From: Alkalilimnicola ehrlichii
GTDB taxonomy: Bacteria > Pseudomonadota > Gammaproteobacteria > Nitrococcales > AK92
Assembly: GCF_003399765.1 (NCBI RefSeq)
Contig: NZ_NFZV01000013.1
Location: forward strand, 62,001-126,000
Reading direction: 5' to 3'
Length of the DNA: 64,000 nt
Shown here: one piece after another, positions 42,507-51,003 of the stretch
How the letters are laid out: each line of letters starts with the position of its first letter
How positions within the stretch are numbered: position 1 is the stretch's first letter
Made by a program: the position numbers and the translations under genes
The notes under the pieces: model-generated
What the model saw: only the letters and a program-made list of their open reading frames with translations
Told to the model about the DNA's origin: nothing
The model's database searches: none

Positions 42507-44249
42507 ATGCAAAAGAAAATACGGATCGGCGACCTCTTAATTCAGCATCGGGTGATTACCGAGCAGCAATTGAAAGCGGCGTTGGCCGAACAGAAGCGAA
42601 GCGGACGTAAGCTGGGTAAGACGCTGATCGATCTCGGTTACCTGTCCGAGGACGCGTTGCTCGACTTCCTGTCGCGGCAGTTGGCGATTCCGTTTATCGA
42701 TCTTAAGACCTTTCAGCTCGATCCGGCTACGGCTCGACGCTTGCCGGAAACGCATGCGCGACGGTTTCGCACCCTGATACTGAAGGAAACCGAGGCCGAA
42801 TTTCTGGTCGGGATGGCCGATCCGACGGATATTTTCGCTTTCGATGAGTTAACACGCATTCTACCCAAGCCAGTCCGCGAGGCGGTCGTTCGGGAAGCGG
42901 ACTTGCTGGCGAGTATCGACCGTATTTACCGGCGTACCAAGGAGATTAACAATCTCGCCGAAGAATTGGACGAAGAAATCGGTGAGGACGATTTCGATCT
43001 GGCCCAGCTTGCCGCCGACACCGAGAGCGCCAACGCCCCTGTCGTTAAGTTGTTACAGACTTTGTTTGAGGACGCGGTACAAGTCCAGGCCTCGGATATC
43101 CACATCGAACCCGACGAAAACGTCCTGCGCGTGCGGCAGCGGGTCGATGGGGTTTTGCAAGAACATGTCATGAAGGAAAAGCGTATCGCGCCCGCGTTAG
43201 TGCTGCGTTTGAAGTTGATGGCGGGGTTGAACATCTCGGAGAAACGGCTGCCGCAAGACGGGCGTTTTAACATCAAAGTTAAGGGCCGCTCCATCGATGT
43301 GCGGGTATCCACCATGCCGATCCAGCACGGCGAGTCGGTGGTGATGCGCTTGTTGGATCAGGCGGCCGGTATCCTCGACCTTACCCAGCTGGGAATGCCG
43401 GACGAGGTGCGCCGGCGATTCGAGCGCTTGATTGCTTATCCGCACGGCATGGTGTTGGTTACCGGCCCGACCGGCAGCGGTAAAAGTACGACCCTGTACG
43501 CGGCGTTAAACCGTTTAAACCAGGTCGAGCAAAAAGTGATTACGGTCGAAGATCCCGTCGAATACCGCCTGCCACGGGTAAACCAGGTACAAGTTCACGA
43601 GCGTATTGGATTGACTTTCGCCCGCGTGTTGCGGGCGGCCTTGCGTCAGGATCCGGATGTCGTGATGGTCGGCGAGATGCGCGATCAAGAAACGGCGGAA
43701 ATCGGGTTGCGAGCGGCCGTTACCGGCCACTTGGTGCTGTCGACGCTGCATACCAACGATGCGGTTACGACCGCGATACGTCTGATCGACATGGGGGCGG
43801 AGAGCCATCTGTTGGCCGCTTCGTTGCGCGGGATCGTCGCGCAGCGACTGATGCGGCGCATTTGCCAGAGTTGTTGCGCCGACTATTCGCCGTCAGCGCA
43901 AGAACGGAGTTGGCTGGTGGCGGTGCTCGGCGCAGACGAGGCGGCGGAGCTTTGTCTGTTTGCCGGCAAGGGGTGTACGCATTGCAACAATAGCGGTTAT
44001 CGCGGACGTGTCGGCGTTTATGAGCTGCTTGAGGTCGATGCGGCTATGGCAGATGCCTTGCGACGTGCCGACCAAGCCGAGTTCGCCCGGGCGGCAGCGG
44101 CCAGTGCCGGTTATCGGCCGCTGACACATGCGGCGCTGGATTATGCGAAAGCCGGTGTTACCACATTAGCCGAGGTGTTCCGAGTGGCGGGCGCGATCGA
44201 TGAGTCTTTCTTGGCGTTGCCGATCGAGACCGGAGACGAAGGTGGCTAG
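42507..44249 (+). CDS. mshE: MSHA pilus extension ATPase MshE
   Basis: The cytoplasmic motor that adds pilin subunits, 580 residues. The N-terminal MshEN domain has two tandem repeats (IRIGDLLIQHRVITEQQL and RKLGKTLIDLGYLSEDAL) of the kind that binds cyclic di-GMP. Then come Walker A GPTGSGKST, the Asp box and Walker B region (DPDVVMVGEMRD), and a tetracysteine zinc motif (CQSCC, CTHC). The 3' end overlaps mshG by eight bases. Confidence 0.96.
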   Translation: MQKKIRIGDLLIQHRVITEQQLKAALAEQKRSGRKLGKTLIDLGYLSEDALLDFLSRQLAIPFIDLKTFQLDPATARRLPETHARRFRTLILKETEAEFLVGMADPTDIFAFDELTRILPKPVREAVVREADLLASIDRIYRRTKEINNLAEELDEEIGEDDFDLAQLAADTESANAPVVKLLQTLFEDAVQVQASDIHIEPDENVLRVRQRVDGVLQEHVMKEKRIAPALVLRLKLMAGLNISEKRLPQDGRFNIKVKGRSIDVRVSTMPIQHGESVVMRLLDQAAGILDLTQLGMPDEVRRRFERLIAYPHGMVLVTGPTGSGKSTTLYAALNRLNQVEQKVITVEDPVEYRLPRVNQVQVHERIGLTFARVLRAALRQDPDVVMVGEMRDQETAEIGLRAAVTGHLVLSTLHTNDAVTTAIRLIDMGAESHLLAASLRGIVAQRLMRRICQSCCADYSPSAQERSWLVAVLGADEAAELCLFAGKGCTHCNNSGYRGRVGVYELLEVDAAMADALRRADQAEFARAAAASAGYRPLTHAALDYAKAGVTTLAEVFRVAGAIDESFLALPIETGDEGG

Positions 44250-45464
44250 ATTCCGGTATACGGCTCGTAACACGCAGGGCGATGCCATCAAAGGCGAATT
44301 GGAAGGCGCGTCGGCAGAAGCCGTGGCCGAACGGCTGCTGGCGCTTGGTATAACGCCTATCGAGATCGCACACCGGGGCGGCAACTTACCCAAACGGGCG
44401 CAGCGAAGCGGTCTGCTCGAACCGCGGGTCGGAACCGACGATTTAATCATGCTGAGTCGCCAGATGTACACGCTGACCCGGGCCGGAGTGCCGATCATGC
44501 GGGCGATTAACGGCTTGGCCGAGACGTCGCGTAACCCACGCCTACAGCGAGTCCTTGCCGCTGTAGGCGACAGCCTGGAGTCCGGGCGGCCGTTGGCCGA
44601 AGCTTTACGTCAACATCCGGAAGTGTTTCCCAATCTTTACGTCAGCATCGTCCAAGTGGGAGAAAACGCCGGGCGTCTGGACGAGGCTTTTTGCAGATGG
44701 CGCGGCACTTGGAGTTGGACCAGGACAATCGCCAGCAAGTGAAGACCGCTTTACGTTATCCGTTGTTGGTTTTGTTCGCCATCGCGGTCGCGATGGTGGT
44801 GATTAATATCTTCGTGATTCCAGCCTTTAGTAGCGTATTTAGCGGTTTTAACGTCGACCTTCCGCTCCCGACCCGAGTGCTGCTAGCGGTATCGGGTTTC
44901 ATGGTCGACTATGGCTTATTACTTGCGGCGCTGCTCGCCTTAGGCGGCGTCGGCGGAGCGTGTTATTTGCGCACCGAGGCCGGGGCTTACCGTTGGGACC
45001 GTTTAAAACTACGCTTGCCGATTGCCGGCAGCCTCATTCGTCGTGCCACGCTGGGCCGTTTCGCGCGTTCGGCGGCCATGGCTTTACGCTCGGGCGTGCC
45101 GCTTTTGCAAGCGCTGACGCTGGTCGCGCGGGCAGTCGATAATCGCTATGTGGAAGCGCATATCCTCGGTATGCGCAGTGGCGTCGAGCGCGGGGAAACG
45201 CTGACGCGGACGGCGCAAGGGACGGGAATGTTTACGCCGCTTGTCGTGCAGATGCTCTCGGTTGGCGAGGAGACGGGGCAGGTCGACGATATGCTTGAGC
45301 AGGTCGCCGAGTTCTATGAACGCGAAGTAGAGCACGATCTGAAGCGACTCAACACGTATATCGAACCGGTTTTGATCGGCGCTATCGGGGGAATGGTGCT
45401 CGTCCTCGCGTTAGGGGTATTCCTGCCGATGTGGGACTTGGCTAGCGCAGCGAGAGGCGGCTGA
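44242..45464 (+). CDS. mshG: MSHA platform protein MshG (PilC/GspF type), apparent frameshift
   Basis: The polytopic inner-membrane platform protein turned by MshE. The first half (ARFRYTARNTQGDAIKGEL, LSRQMYTLTRAGVPIMRAI) and the second half (ARHLELDQDNRQQVKTALR, PLLQALTLVARAV, VEHDLKRLNTYIEPVLI) are both canonical GspF domains, but lie in different frames. A T5 run at 44688-44692 should be T6, which gives RLDEAFLQMARHLEL. The joined product is about 407 residues. GTG 44242 overlaps the mshE stop. Confidence 0.92.
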
Positions 45465-45469
45465 GTTTC

Positions 45470-46030
45470 GTGGTAGGGGGCGGGCGTGTCAGGCTGAGCC
45501 TGCCGGCACTACGGTTTGTGGCCCTTGTGCTCTTACTGGCGAGCCTGCTGGCCGTTATGGTGCCGAGGTTCGACGATGTGCGCTTGGAGGCGGAGCGGAT
45601 TGCTTACGAACGCCAGTTGGCCGAGATGCAGACCCTGCTGCGTTTAGAGTTGGCAAGCACTCTGTATCGGGAAGGTTGGTCGGGTGTCGGGCGTTTGGAT
45701 GGGGATAATCCCGCCAAGCTTTGGCAGCGCCAATTCGGAGAGGCCATGCCCCGCTATAGCGGCGAGTTTCCTCGGGAGGCGGCGTTCGCGCCGGGAACCT
45801 GGGCATATGACCCGGAGCGGCAAACGATTACTTACCGGCCCCGCCGTCAGCGGGATCTGTGTCGAGCCGATGGCGCCTGGCCCGCGCGGCCAAGCTATCG
45901 AATTGTCGTCACGTATCGGCAAGACAGTAATCCGGACCTTCCGCGGGCGCTAAACTTGCTGCCGCAAGGGCGCTATAGCTGGCGTCGGGCGGGCGAGCAG
46001 GCATGCCGACCGGAAGCTGTGACGGAGTAG
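45470..46030 (+). CDS. MshF-like pilus protein
   Basis: A 186-residue bitopic protein with one N-terminal membrane helix (residues about 12-32) and a short predicted coiled coil (LEAERIAYERQLAEMQ). The N-terminus is not a prepilin leader. Its place between mshG and mshA, with this layout, points to MshF. Sequence similarity in this family is low, so the call rests mainly on position. GTG 45470 is the start, five bases after mshG. Confidence 0.6.
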   Translation: MVGGGRVRLSLPALRFVALVLLLASLLAVMVPRFDDVRLEAERIAYERQLAEMQTLLRLELASTLYREGWSGVGRLDGDNPAKLWQRQFGEAMPRYSGEFPREAAFAPGTWAYDPERQTITYRPRRQRDLCRADGAWPARPSYRIVVTYRQDSNPDLPRALNLLPQGRYSWRRAGEQACRPEAVTE

Positions 46031-46196
46031 TGTTTTGAAAGTACAGCATATGATTAAATGCTACTAGTTTTACAAACGCCAGGACGCAGTGGGTCGTGAG
46101 GGAGTGAGCGGCGACCGGTAAGACCGGTAGGGGAGAGCGTCGAACTTTTCCCGCCAATTCTAACTGTACTAACCATTACCTTCACGAGGGGGAAAA

Positions 46197-46682
46197 ATGC
46201 GAAAGTCTAGCGCCGGCTTTACGTTGGTCGAGTTGGTTATCGTCATTGTAATCTTGGGGATTCTCGCGGCGGTCGCTCTACCGCGCTTTTTCGATATGTC
46301 CGAAGGCGCCCACCGGGCTGCGGTGGAGGGAACGGCGGGTGCTTTGGGCTCCGGTGTCCAGTTGACTCGTGCGGCTTGGTATGCCGGCGGTCAGGAAGGC
46401 GACAGCGTGATGGCCGACGACGTTGAAGTTTATGTTAATACGGCGAGCGGCTGGCCGTCCGGTAATCAGGGGAGTGCGCCGACGACGGCGGAGCATTGCG
46501 AAAACGTTTGGAACCAGGTTCTGCAGAATGCGCCGCTTACCGCTACCAGCGCTGGCGGGGATGTGGTTTATGTCGCCGATATCGACGGCGCTAGCTGTAC
46601 CTATACTTACCAGAAGGGTTCTGCCGAACACGTTATCGCCTACAATGCGACCAACGGTAATGTTACCGTCGACTGGCAGTAA
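46197..46682 (+). CDS. mshA: Major MSHA-type pilin MshA
   Basis: The major pilin, 161 residues. The prepilin leader MRKSSAG is cut before FTLVELVIVIVILGILAAV, with Glu5 of the mature protein present. Two cysteines (EHCENVW and ASCTYTY) could form the disulfide loop. A strong GAGGGGG ribosome-binding site lies before the ATG. The 166-base gap before it, the largest within the operon, has a TATGAT (46049-46054) that could be the -10 of a private promoter, but no good -35. A hairpin follows the gene. Confidence 0.95.
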   Translation: MRKSSAGFTLVELVIVIVILGILAAVALPRFFDMSEGAHRAAVEGTAGALGSGVQLTRAAWYAGGQEGDSVMADDVEVYVNTASGWPSGNQGSAPTTAEHCENVWNQVLQNAPLTATSAGGDVVYVADIDGASCTYTYQKGSAEHVIAYNATNGNVTVDWQ

Positions 46683-46710
46683 GGGTTAACCGGCGAGGTC
46701 GGCTGATACG

Positions 46711-46747
46711 CCTTCACGCTGCATAGGCAACGTTAAGCGTGAAGGCG
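46711..46747 (+). terminator. Perfect 11-bp hairpin after mshA
   Basis: Arms 46711-46721 and 46737-46747 pair perfectly around a 15-base loop, 30 bases after the mshA stop. There is no T tract. It probably protects the mshA transcript end or partly stops transcription, which would raise pilin mRNA over the downstream minor pilins. Confidence 0.6.
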
Positions 46748-46782
46748 CACTAGCCGGGCTTGCATTTTCCCCTTCCTATTTT

Positions 46783-47270
46783 ATGCGCGCTCAAATTAGT
46801 GCCACTCGGGCCATTAGCGGGCGGCGGTGCCCTCATGGGTTTACGTTGGTCGAGCTGGTGCTTGTTCTTCTATTGCTGAGCATTCTTGCAGCGGTCGCAG
46901 CACCGCGTTTCTTCAATCTACAGCCGTTTCGGGAAGCGAGCTTAATCGAGGAAACCGCAGCCGCGGTACGTTACGGGCAAAAGCTTGCGCTGGCGACGCG
47001 CTGCGAGGTTCGCGTGCGGGTTAACGCGGATGGGCTGGCTTATGCTCTGGATTGGGGCGAGCAAAGCCACTGCGCCGAAGCCGGCTCCGTGTCCCGGCCG
47101 GTGCGAGCGGGGAACCCTTTCTGCTACCGCTACCGGATAGGGTCGAGTTAGCAGGTAGCCTCGATGTTTATTTCGATGCAGGCGGTCGTCCGACAGCCGG
47201 TGGGGAAGTGCAGATAGGCTCTCGTACGCTACGGCTTACGGCGGAGACGGGGGTCGTCTATGTCGAATAG
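46783..47270 (+). CDS. mshC: Minor pilin MshC, apparent frameshift
   Basis: A GspH/FimT-like minor pilin of about 162 residues. The prepilin site is GRRCPHG before FTLVELVLVLLLLSILAAV. The frame ends early at 47151 unless TTT at 47118-47120 is TTTT. It then reads NPFLLPLPDRVELAGSLDV and ends at 47270, overlapping mshD. The order mshA-C-D-O-P is the known MSHA structural cluster. MshB is missing. Confidence 0.85.
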
Positions 47271-47718
47271 ACGAGAACGCCGCCAACGCGGTGCCACGCT
47301 GATCGAGTTGATCGTCTCGATTGTGATTGTCAGCATTGCCTTGAGCAGCATTCTGTTGGCGTTTGGTCGACTAAATCGGGGCAGCGTCGATCCTATGATT
47401 CAAACTCAGGCACAGGCAATTGCCGAGTCCTATCTGGAAGAGATTCTTCGGCGGGAGGCGGCCGCGTGTACGTCCTCCGGCTATACGGAGCGGGATCGAT
47501 TTCGCCACGTTATGGATTATAACGGGCTATCCGAAGCGCCGACGGATATGTATGGAGAGCCCATCGTAGAGCTTGCGGCCTATCGAGTCGAGGTAAGGGT
47601 CGAGGGTTGCCTCCCGTTAGGGCCGGCAGGCGCAACCGTGCCGGCGGCGCGAGTGATCGTAGAAGTTGCAAACGGCGACTACCGTACTCGTTTCTATGGC
47701 TACAGAGCCGATTATTAA
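47260..47718 (+). CDS. mshD: Minor pilin MshD
   Basis: A 152-residue prepilin-like protein. RRQRG precedes ATLIELIVSIVIVSIALSS, so the residue after the cut is Ala rather than the usual Phe or Met. QAIAESYLEEILRR and the following segment match MshD/PilV-type minor pilins. It overlaps the restored mshC end by eleven bases, and mshO starts two bases after its stop. Confidence 0.85.
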   Translation: MSNRRERRQRGATLIELIVSIVIVSIALSSILLAFGRLNRGSVDPMIQTQAQAIAESYLEEILRREAAACTSSGYTERDRFRHVMDYNGLSEAPTDMYGEPIVELAAYRVEVRVEGCLPLGPAGATVPAARVIVEVANGDYRTRFYGYRADY

Positions 47719-47719
47719 T

Positions 47720-48606
47720 ATGCGACCGATCGCGGCCAGCAAAGCGGCTGGTTATACGCTGGTGGAGTTGGTGCTGGTTATCGTTATCGGCGGTATCCTC
47801 GCCGGGCTGGCTGCGAATGCGATTGTACAGCCTATAACCGCTTCCGTTAAAACGGGATGGCGGGCGGTTCTGACCGACGAGGCAGCCACCGCCCAACAGC
47901 GTATGGTACGTGAGATCCGGCGTGCTCTGCCGAACAGCGTTCGTGTTGCCGACCGACAGCGAGTGGAGTTTATCAGTATTGTGGGCGTCGCCGGGTATAG
48001 ATCGGCGCCGGGGGCGATTTTACTCATACCGAGGATTGGCTTGATTTCGGTCGTCGCGACGATGCGTTCAATGGCTTCGGGTGCTTATACGAATTGACGA
48101 CCGAAACCGAATTTCCCGACTACCAAATCGCCATTTATAGCACTGGCTTACAAATTTACGCAGACGCCGTTGCACCGCTGGCGGCTAGCGCGCCGAGCGA
48201 AGGCGACGGGCGTATAACGCCGCCGGGCGTTGTACTAAGCGCATGCGATGCGAGCACAGAAGAGCAGGCTATACGGCTAAGTCATGCCTACCGTTTCAGC
48301 CAGTCCTCGCCGCAGCAAAGAATGTATTTGGTAGAGGGAGCGGTGAGTTATGTTTGCGACCTCGAACAAGAAACGTTGTTGCGTTTCGGTCCCTATCCTG
48401 TGCGCGCCGAGCAGCCCGATTTGGCGCAGCTTATGGCAGAGCACGAGGCAGCGGTATTAGCCAGAAACGTACAGGACTGCCAATTCGATTATCGTCCCGG
48501 GGTAGCGTATCGAACGGCGCTTGTTACGCTACGCTTGAATCTCGCGCGGGAGGAGGTCGGCGACGTGCGCTTGATCAGGCAAGTGGCGATGGATAACCAG
48601 CCGTGA
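47720..48606 (+). CDS. mshO: Minor pilin MshO, apparent frameshift
   Basis: A PulJ-like minor pilin of about 295 residues. ASKAAG precedes YTLVELVLVIVIGGILAGLA. The middle matches MshO (QRMVREIRRALPNSVRV). The frame ends early at 48097 unless the five-G run at 48010-48014 is six. It then reads SAPGGDFTHTEDWLDFGR and CLYELTTETEFPDYQIA, and ends at 48606. It overlaps mshP by four bases. Confidence 0.87.
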
Positions 48607-49001
48607 AATTATCTGCTCGGCAAACGGGATTCGGGCTGGTCAGCACCCTGTTTGTGGTGGTGGTGTTATCGTTGCTGGCCGCCCTTATGCTGCAAACGGT
48701 ACTGCTACAAAGCGGTACGAGCGTTTTAGCCGACCAAAGCGCCCGCGCTTATTATGCCGCGCAGGCCGGTATGGAGTGGGCTGCGGCGCGTGGCGCGCAG
48801 GGCGCTTGCGCGGACGAGACGAGCTTTTCCGTCGAAGCGTTTTCGGTAACGGTCGTGTGCAGGGAGCGCGTGCATGAAGCGCCGTATCCGCGGCGTCACC
48901 TGCGATTTACCGCTACCGCCGTTCCGCAGCAGGTGGCGCCGGGTGAGCCCGGGTATGTATCCCGTGCCCTGAGTGGCGAGCTTGTCTTACCGCAAGATTA
49001 G
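48603..49001 (+). CDS. mshP: Minor pilin MshP (PilX-like)
   Basis: A 132-residue protein. ARQTG precedes FGLVSTLFVVVVLSLLAAL, a class III-like leader with no Glu5, as in GspK/PilX. RAYYAAQAGMEWAAARGAQ is the hallmark of MshP/PilX proteins. GTG 48603 overlaps the mshO stop. This is the last gene of the operon; no large mshQ follows. Confidence 0.87.
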   Translation: MKLSARQTGFGLVSTLFVVVVLSLLAALMLQTVLLQSGTSVLADQSARAYYAAQAGMEWAAARGAQGACADETSFSVEAFSVTVVCRERVHEAPYPRRHLRFTATAVPQQVAPGEPGYVSRALSGELVLPQD

Positions 49002-49028
49002 AATGAACGAGATAGCCGCTTGTGCGCG

Positions 49029-49057
49029 AGCCGTCCGGCTCGACAAGCCGGACGGCT
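49029..49057 (+). terminator. Perfect 12-bp hairpin after the MSHA operon
   Basis: Arms 49029-49040 and 49046-49057 pair perfectly around CGACA, 28 bases after the mshP stop. There is no T tract. It probably marks the end of the MSHA operon transcript, with pyrD starting soon after. Confidence 0.55.
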
Positions 49058-49109
49058 TGGTACAACATGTTGCCGCGTCAATAAGCATTGCTGGAATGCG
49101 AGGGAATCC

Positions 49110-50159
49110 GTGTATTCGTTGCTGCGCCATTTACTGTTTCGCTTGGAACCCGAACTGTCTCACTCGATCGCCTTGAACTCGTTGGATGCGACTTATCGGC
49201 TGGGCATCGGTCGTTTGTTCGGATCGCCGCCGCCAATGTTGCCTAAGCGCGTGATGGGCATCGAGTTTCCTAATCCGGTCGGCTTGGCGGCGGGGTTGGA
49301 TAAGAACGCCGATCATTTACGGGCGTTGGGAAGCTTGGGGTTTGGGTTTATCGAAGTCGGCACTGTTACGCCGCGGCCGCAGAGCGGAAACCCTAAGCCT
49401 CGATTGTTTCGCTGCCCGGAGCAAAGGGCGCTGGTTAACCGCATGGGTTTTAACAACAAGGGTGTCGATCACCTGGTGTCCCGTGTTCGTACAGCCGGTT
49501 ATCGCGGCGTGTTGGGGATTAACATCGGTAAGAACTTCGACACGCCGGTTGAGCGGGCAACGGAGGATTATCTGCTGTGCTTGCGCAAGGTCTATCCGTT
49601 TGCCGATTACGTCGTTGTGAACATCTCCTCGCCGAATACGCCCGGCCTGCGAGATTTGCAACATGGCGATGCTTTGGACGAATTATTGGCGACGCTAAAG
49701 CTTGAGCAGCGGCAGTTGGCACTGCAATACGAACGGCATGTTCCATTAGTCGTCAAGATCGCGCCCGACCTTGATGCAGAACAGATCGCCGTCTTCGCCG
49801 CTAAATTGCTGGAGCATAACATCGATGGCGTAGCGGCAACCAATACCACCTTGAGTCGTGTCGGCGTTGAAGGAACGCGGTGTGCGGAGGAAGCAGGCGG
49901 CTTAAGCGGGCGCCCGATGTTCGATGCCTCCACCGAGGTGCTACGGCAACTGAACCGCCATCTACGCGGCGCGATTCCGATTATCGGGATTGGCGGGATT
50001 CATAGCGGCCGGGATGCGGTGCGAAAATCTAAGGCCGGGGCTTCGCTAGTTCAGGTCTATACCGGCTTTATTTACCGTGGCCCGAGGCTGATCGGCGAGA
50101 TTGGGCGGGCTTTGAAGCTGGAAGACGACGAGCGCCCGGCTGTTTTGGGGCCGTATTGA
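49110..50159 (+). CDS. pyrD: Dihydroorotate dehydrogenase (quinone), class 2
   Basis: PyrD oxidises dihydroorotate to orotate at the membrane in pyrimidine synthesis. The N-terminal helices (YSLLRHLLFRLEPELSHSIA) are the class 2 membrane anchor. GLAAGLDKNADHL, FIEVGTVTPRPQSGNPKPR, the Ser base in NISSPNTPGLR and GASLVQVYTGFIY (FMN phosphate) follow. GTG 49110 has CGAGGGA upstream. The product is 349 residues. Confidence 0.95.
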   Translation: MYSLLRHLLFRLEPELSHSIALNSLDATYRLGIGRLFGSPPPMLPKRVMGIEFPNPVGLAAGLDKNADHLRALGSLGFGFIEVGTVTPRPQSGNPKPRLFRCPEQRALVNRMGFNNKGVDHLVSRVRTAGYRGVLGINIGKNFDTPVERATEDYLLCLRKVYPFADYVVVNISSPNTPGLRDLQHGDALDELLATLKLEQRQLALQYERHVPLVVKIAPDLDAEQIAVFAAKLLEHNIDGVAATNTTLSRVGVEGTRCAEEAGGLSGRPMFDASTEVLRQLNRHLRGAIPIIGIGGIHSGRDAVRKSKAGASLVQVYTGFIYRGPRLIGEIGRALKLEDDERPAVLGPY

Positions 50160-50229
50160 CGGCTCGGCTGCTTTTTCCATTCTAAAGCTTGTAAAACAAG
50201 CGGCGTCTCTACACAATATGCCTCTCTCC

Positions 50230-50317
50230 GGAGAGCTGGCCGAGTGGTTGAAGGCGGCGGTCTTGAAAACCGTTAGGGCGTAAGCCCTCGGGGGTTCGAA
50301 TCCCTCGCTCTCCGCCA
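50230..50317 (+). tRNA. tRNA-Ser (anticodon UGA)
   Basis: An 88-base tRNA with encoded CCA. The acceptor stem GGAGAGC pairs with GCTCTCC. The D arm, an anticodon loop CTTGAAAA with TGA as anticodon, a long variable arm typical of tRNA-Ser, and a TTCGAAT T-loop are all visible. It is a single gene with its own terminator. A weak -35-like TTGTAA at 50189-50194 lies 35 bases upstream. Confidence 0.97.
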
Positions 50318-50321
50318 GGCA

Positions 50322-50357
50322 AATAAAAAGGGCTGCCCGCTGGGCCGCCTTTTTATT
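50322..50357 (+). terminator. Terminator of tRNA-Ser
   Basis: A 10-bp stem (50322-50331 with 50348-50357) with A and T runs starts five bases after the CCA end. It contains an inner GGGC-rich loop. It clearly ends the tRNA transcript. Confidence 0.85.
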
Positions 50358-50451
50358 GCTGGTGGGCCCTTGCGGGAAATGCGCGGGGCAGAGGCCGTCG
50401 AAGGGATAAGCGGCTCGGTGCAGGCGGACGATTTTGCTACGATAGTGTACT

Positions 50452-50826
50452 ATGGCGGGATTAGATCTGGTTTTTGTATATGGCACCTTACGCCGGGGCG
50501 GGACTAACCATCATTGGTTGGATGGCGCTGAGTGGTTGGGGTATCACCGAACCGAGCCTAAGTTCCAGATGCTGGATCTTGGACCCTATCCGGGGGTGGT
50601 GCGACCGGGCACCGATGCGATTGTCGGCGAGTTGTATCGAATTAACGCGTTAATGCTGAAACGCTTGGATCGCCTAGAAGACTACCCTGTTCTCTATACA
50701 CGGACGCGTATCCCCACCGACCACGGCCACGCTTGGTTGTATCTATACCGCTGCCGAGACGGTAGCCGGTACCCGAGGATACGGCAGGGCGATTGGCTGG
50801 CCTGCCAACATAACCAAGTATCCTAA
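50452..50826 (+). CDS. Gamma-glutamylcyclotransferase/AIG2-like protein
   Basis: A 124-residue protein of the GGCT/AIG2 fold. VFVYGTLRRGGTNHHWL near the N-terminus is the substrate-loop motif. GELYRINALMLKRLDRLEDYP carries the conserved acidic residue that acts as the catalytic base. Family members cleave gamma-glutamyl compounds to 5-oxoproline; the substrate here is unknown. The gene stands alone. Confidence 0.88.
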   Translation: MAGLDLVFVYGTLRRGGTNHHWLDGAEWLGYHRTEPKFQMLDLGPYPGVVRPGTDAIVGELYRINALMLKRLDRLEDYPVLYTRTRIPTDHGHAWLYLYRCRDGSRYPRIRQGDWLACQHNQVS

Positions 50827-51003
50827 AGCCCCATCCTTCCTGGGCTTTATCACTTCCGCACCGCCGAGTTGCCCCAACTGATATAAGAGTTGAGAGACGC
50901 CGAATAGGGTGTCGTTCTCTGCTGATAGCCCGCCTGCTTCAACGCTTGTCGGCGGTGCTACTTTCATGCTGCGTGGATGCACGCGAATGCAGAGAGGGCC
51001 GGC

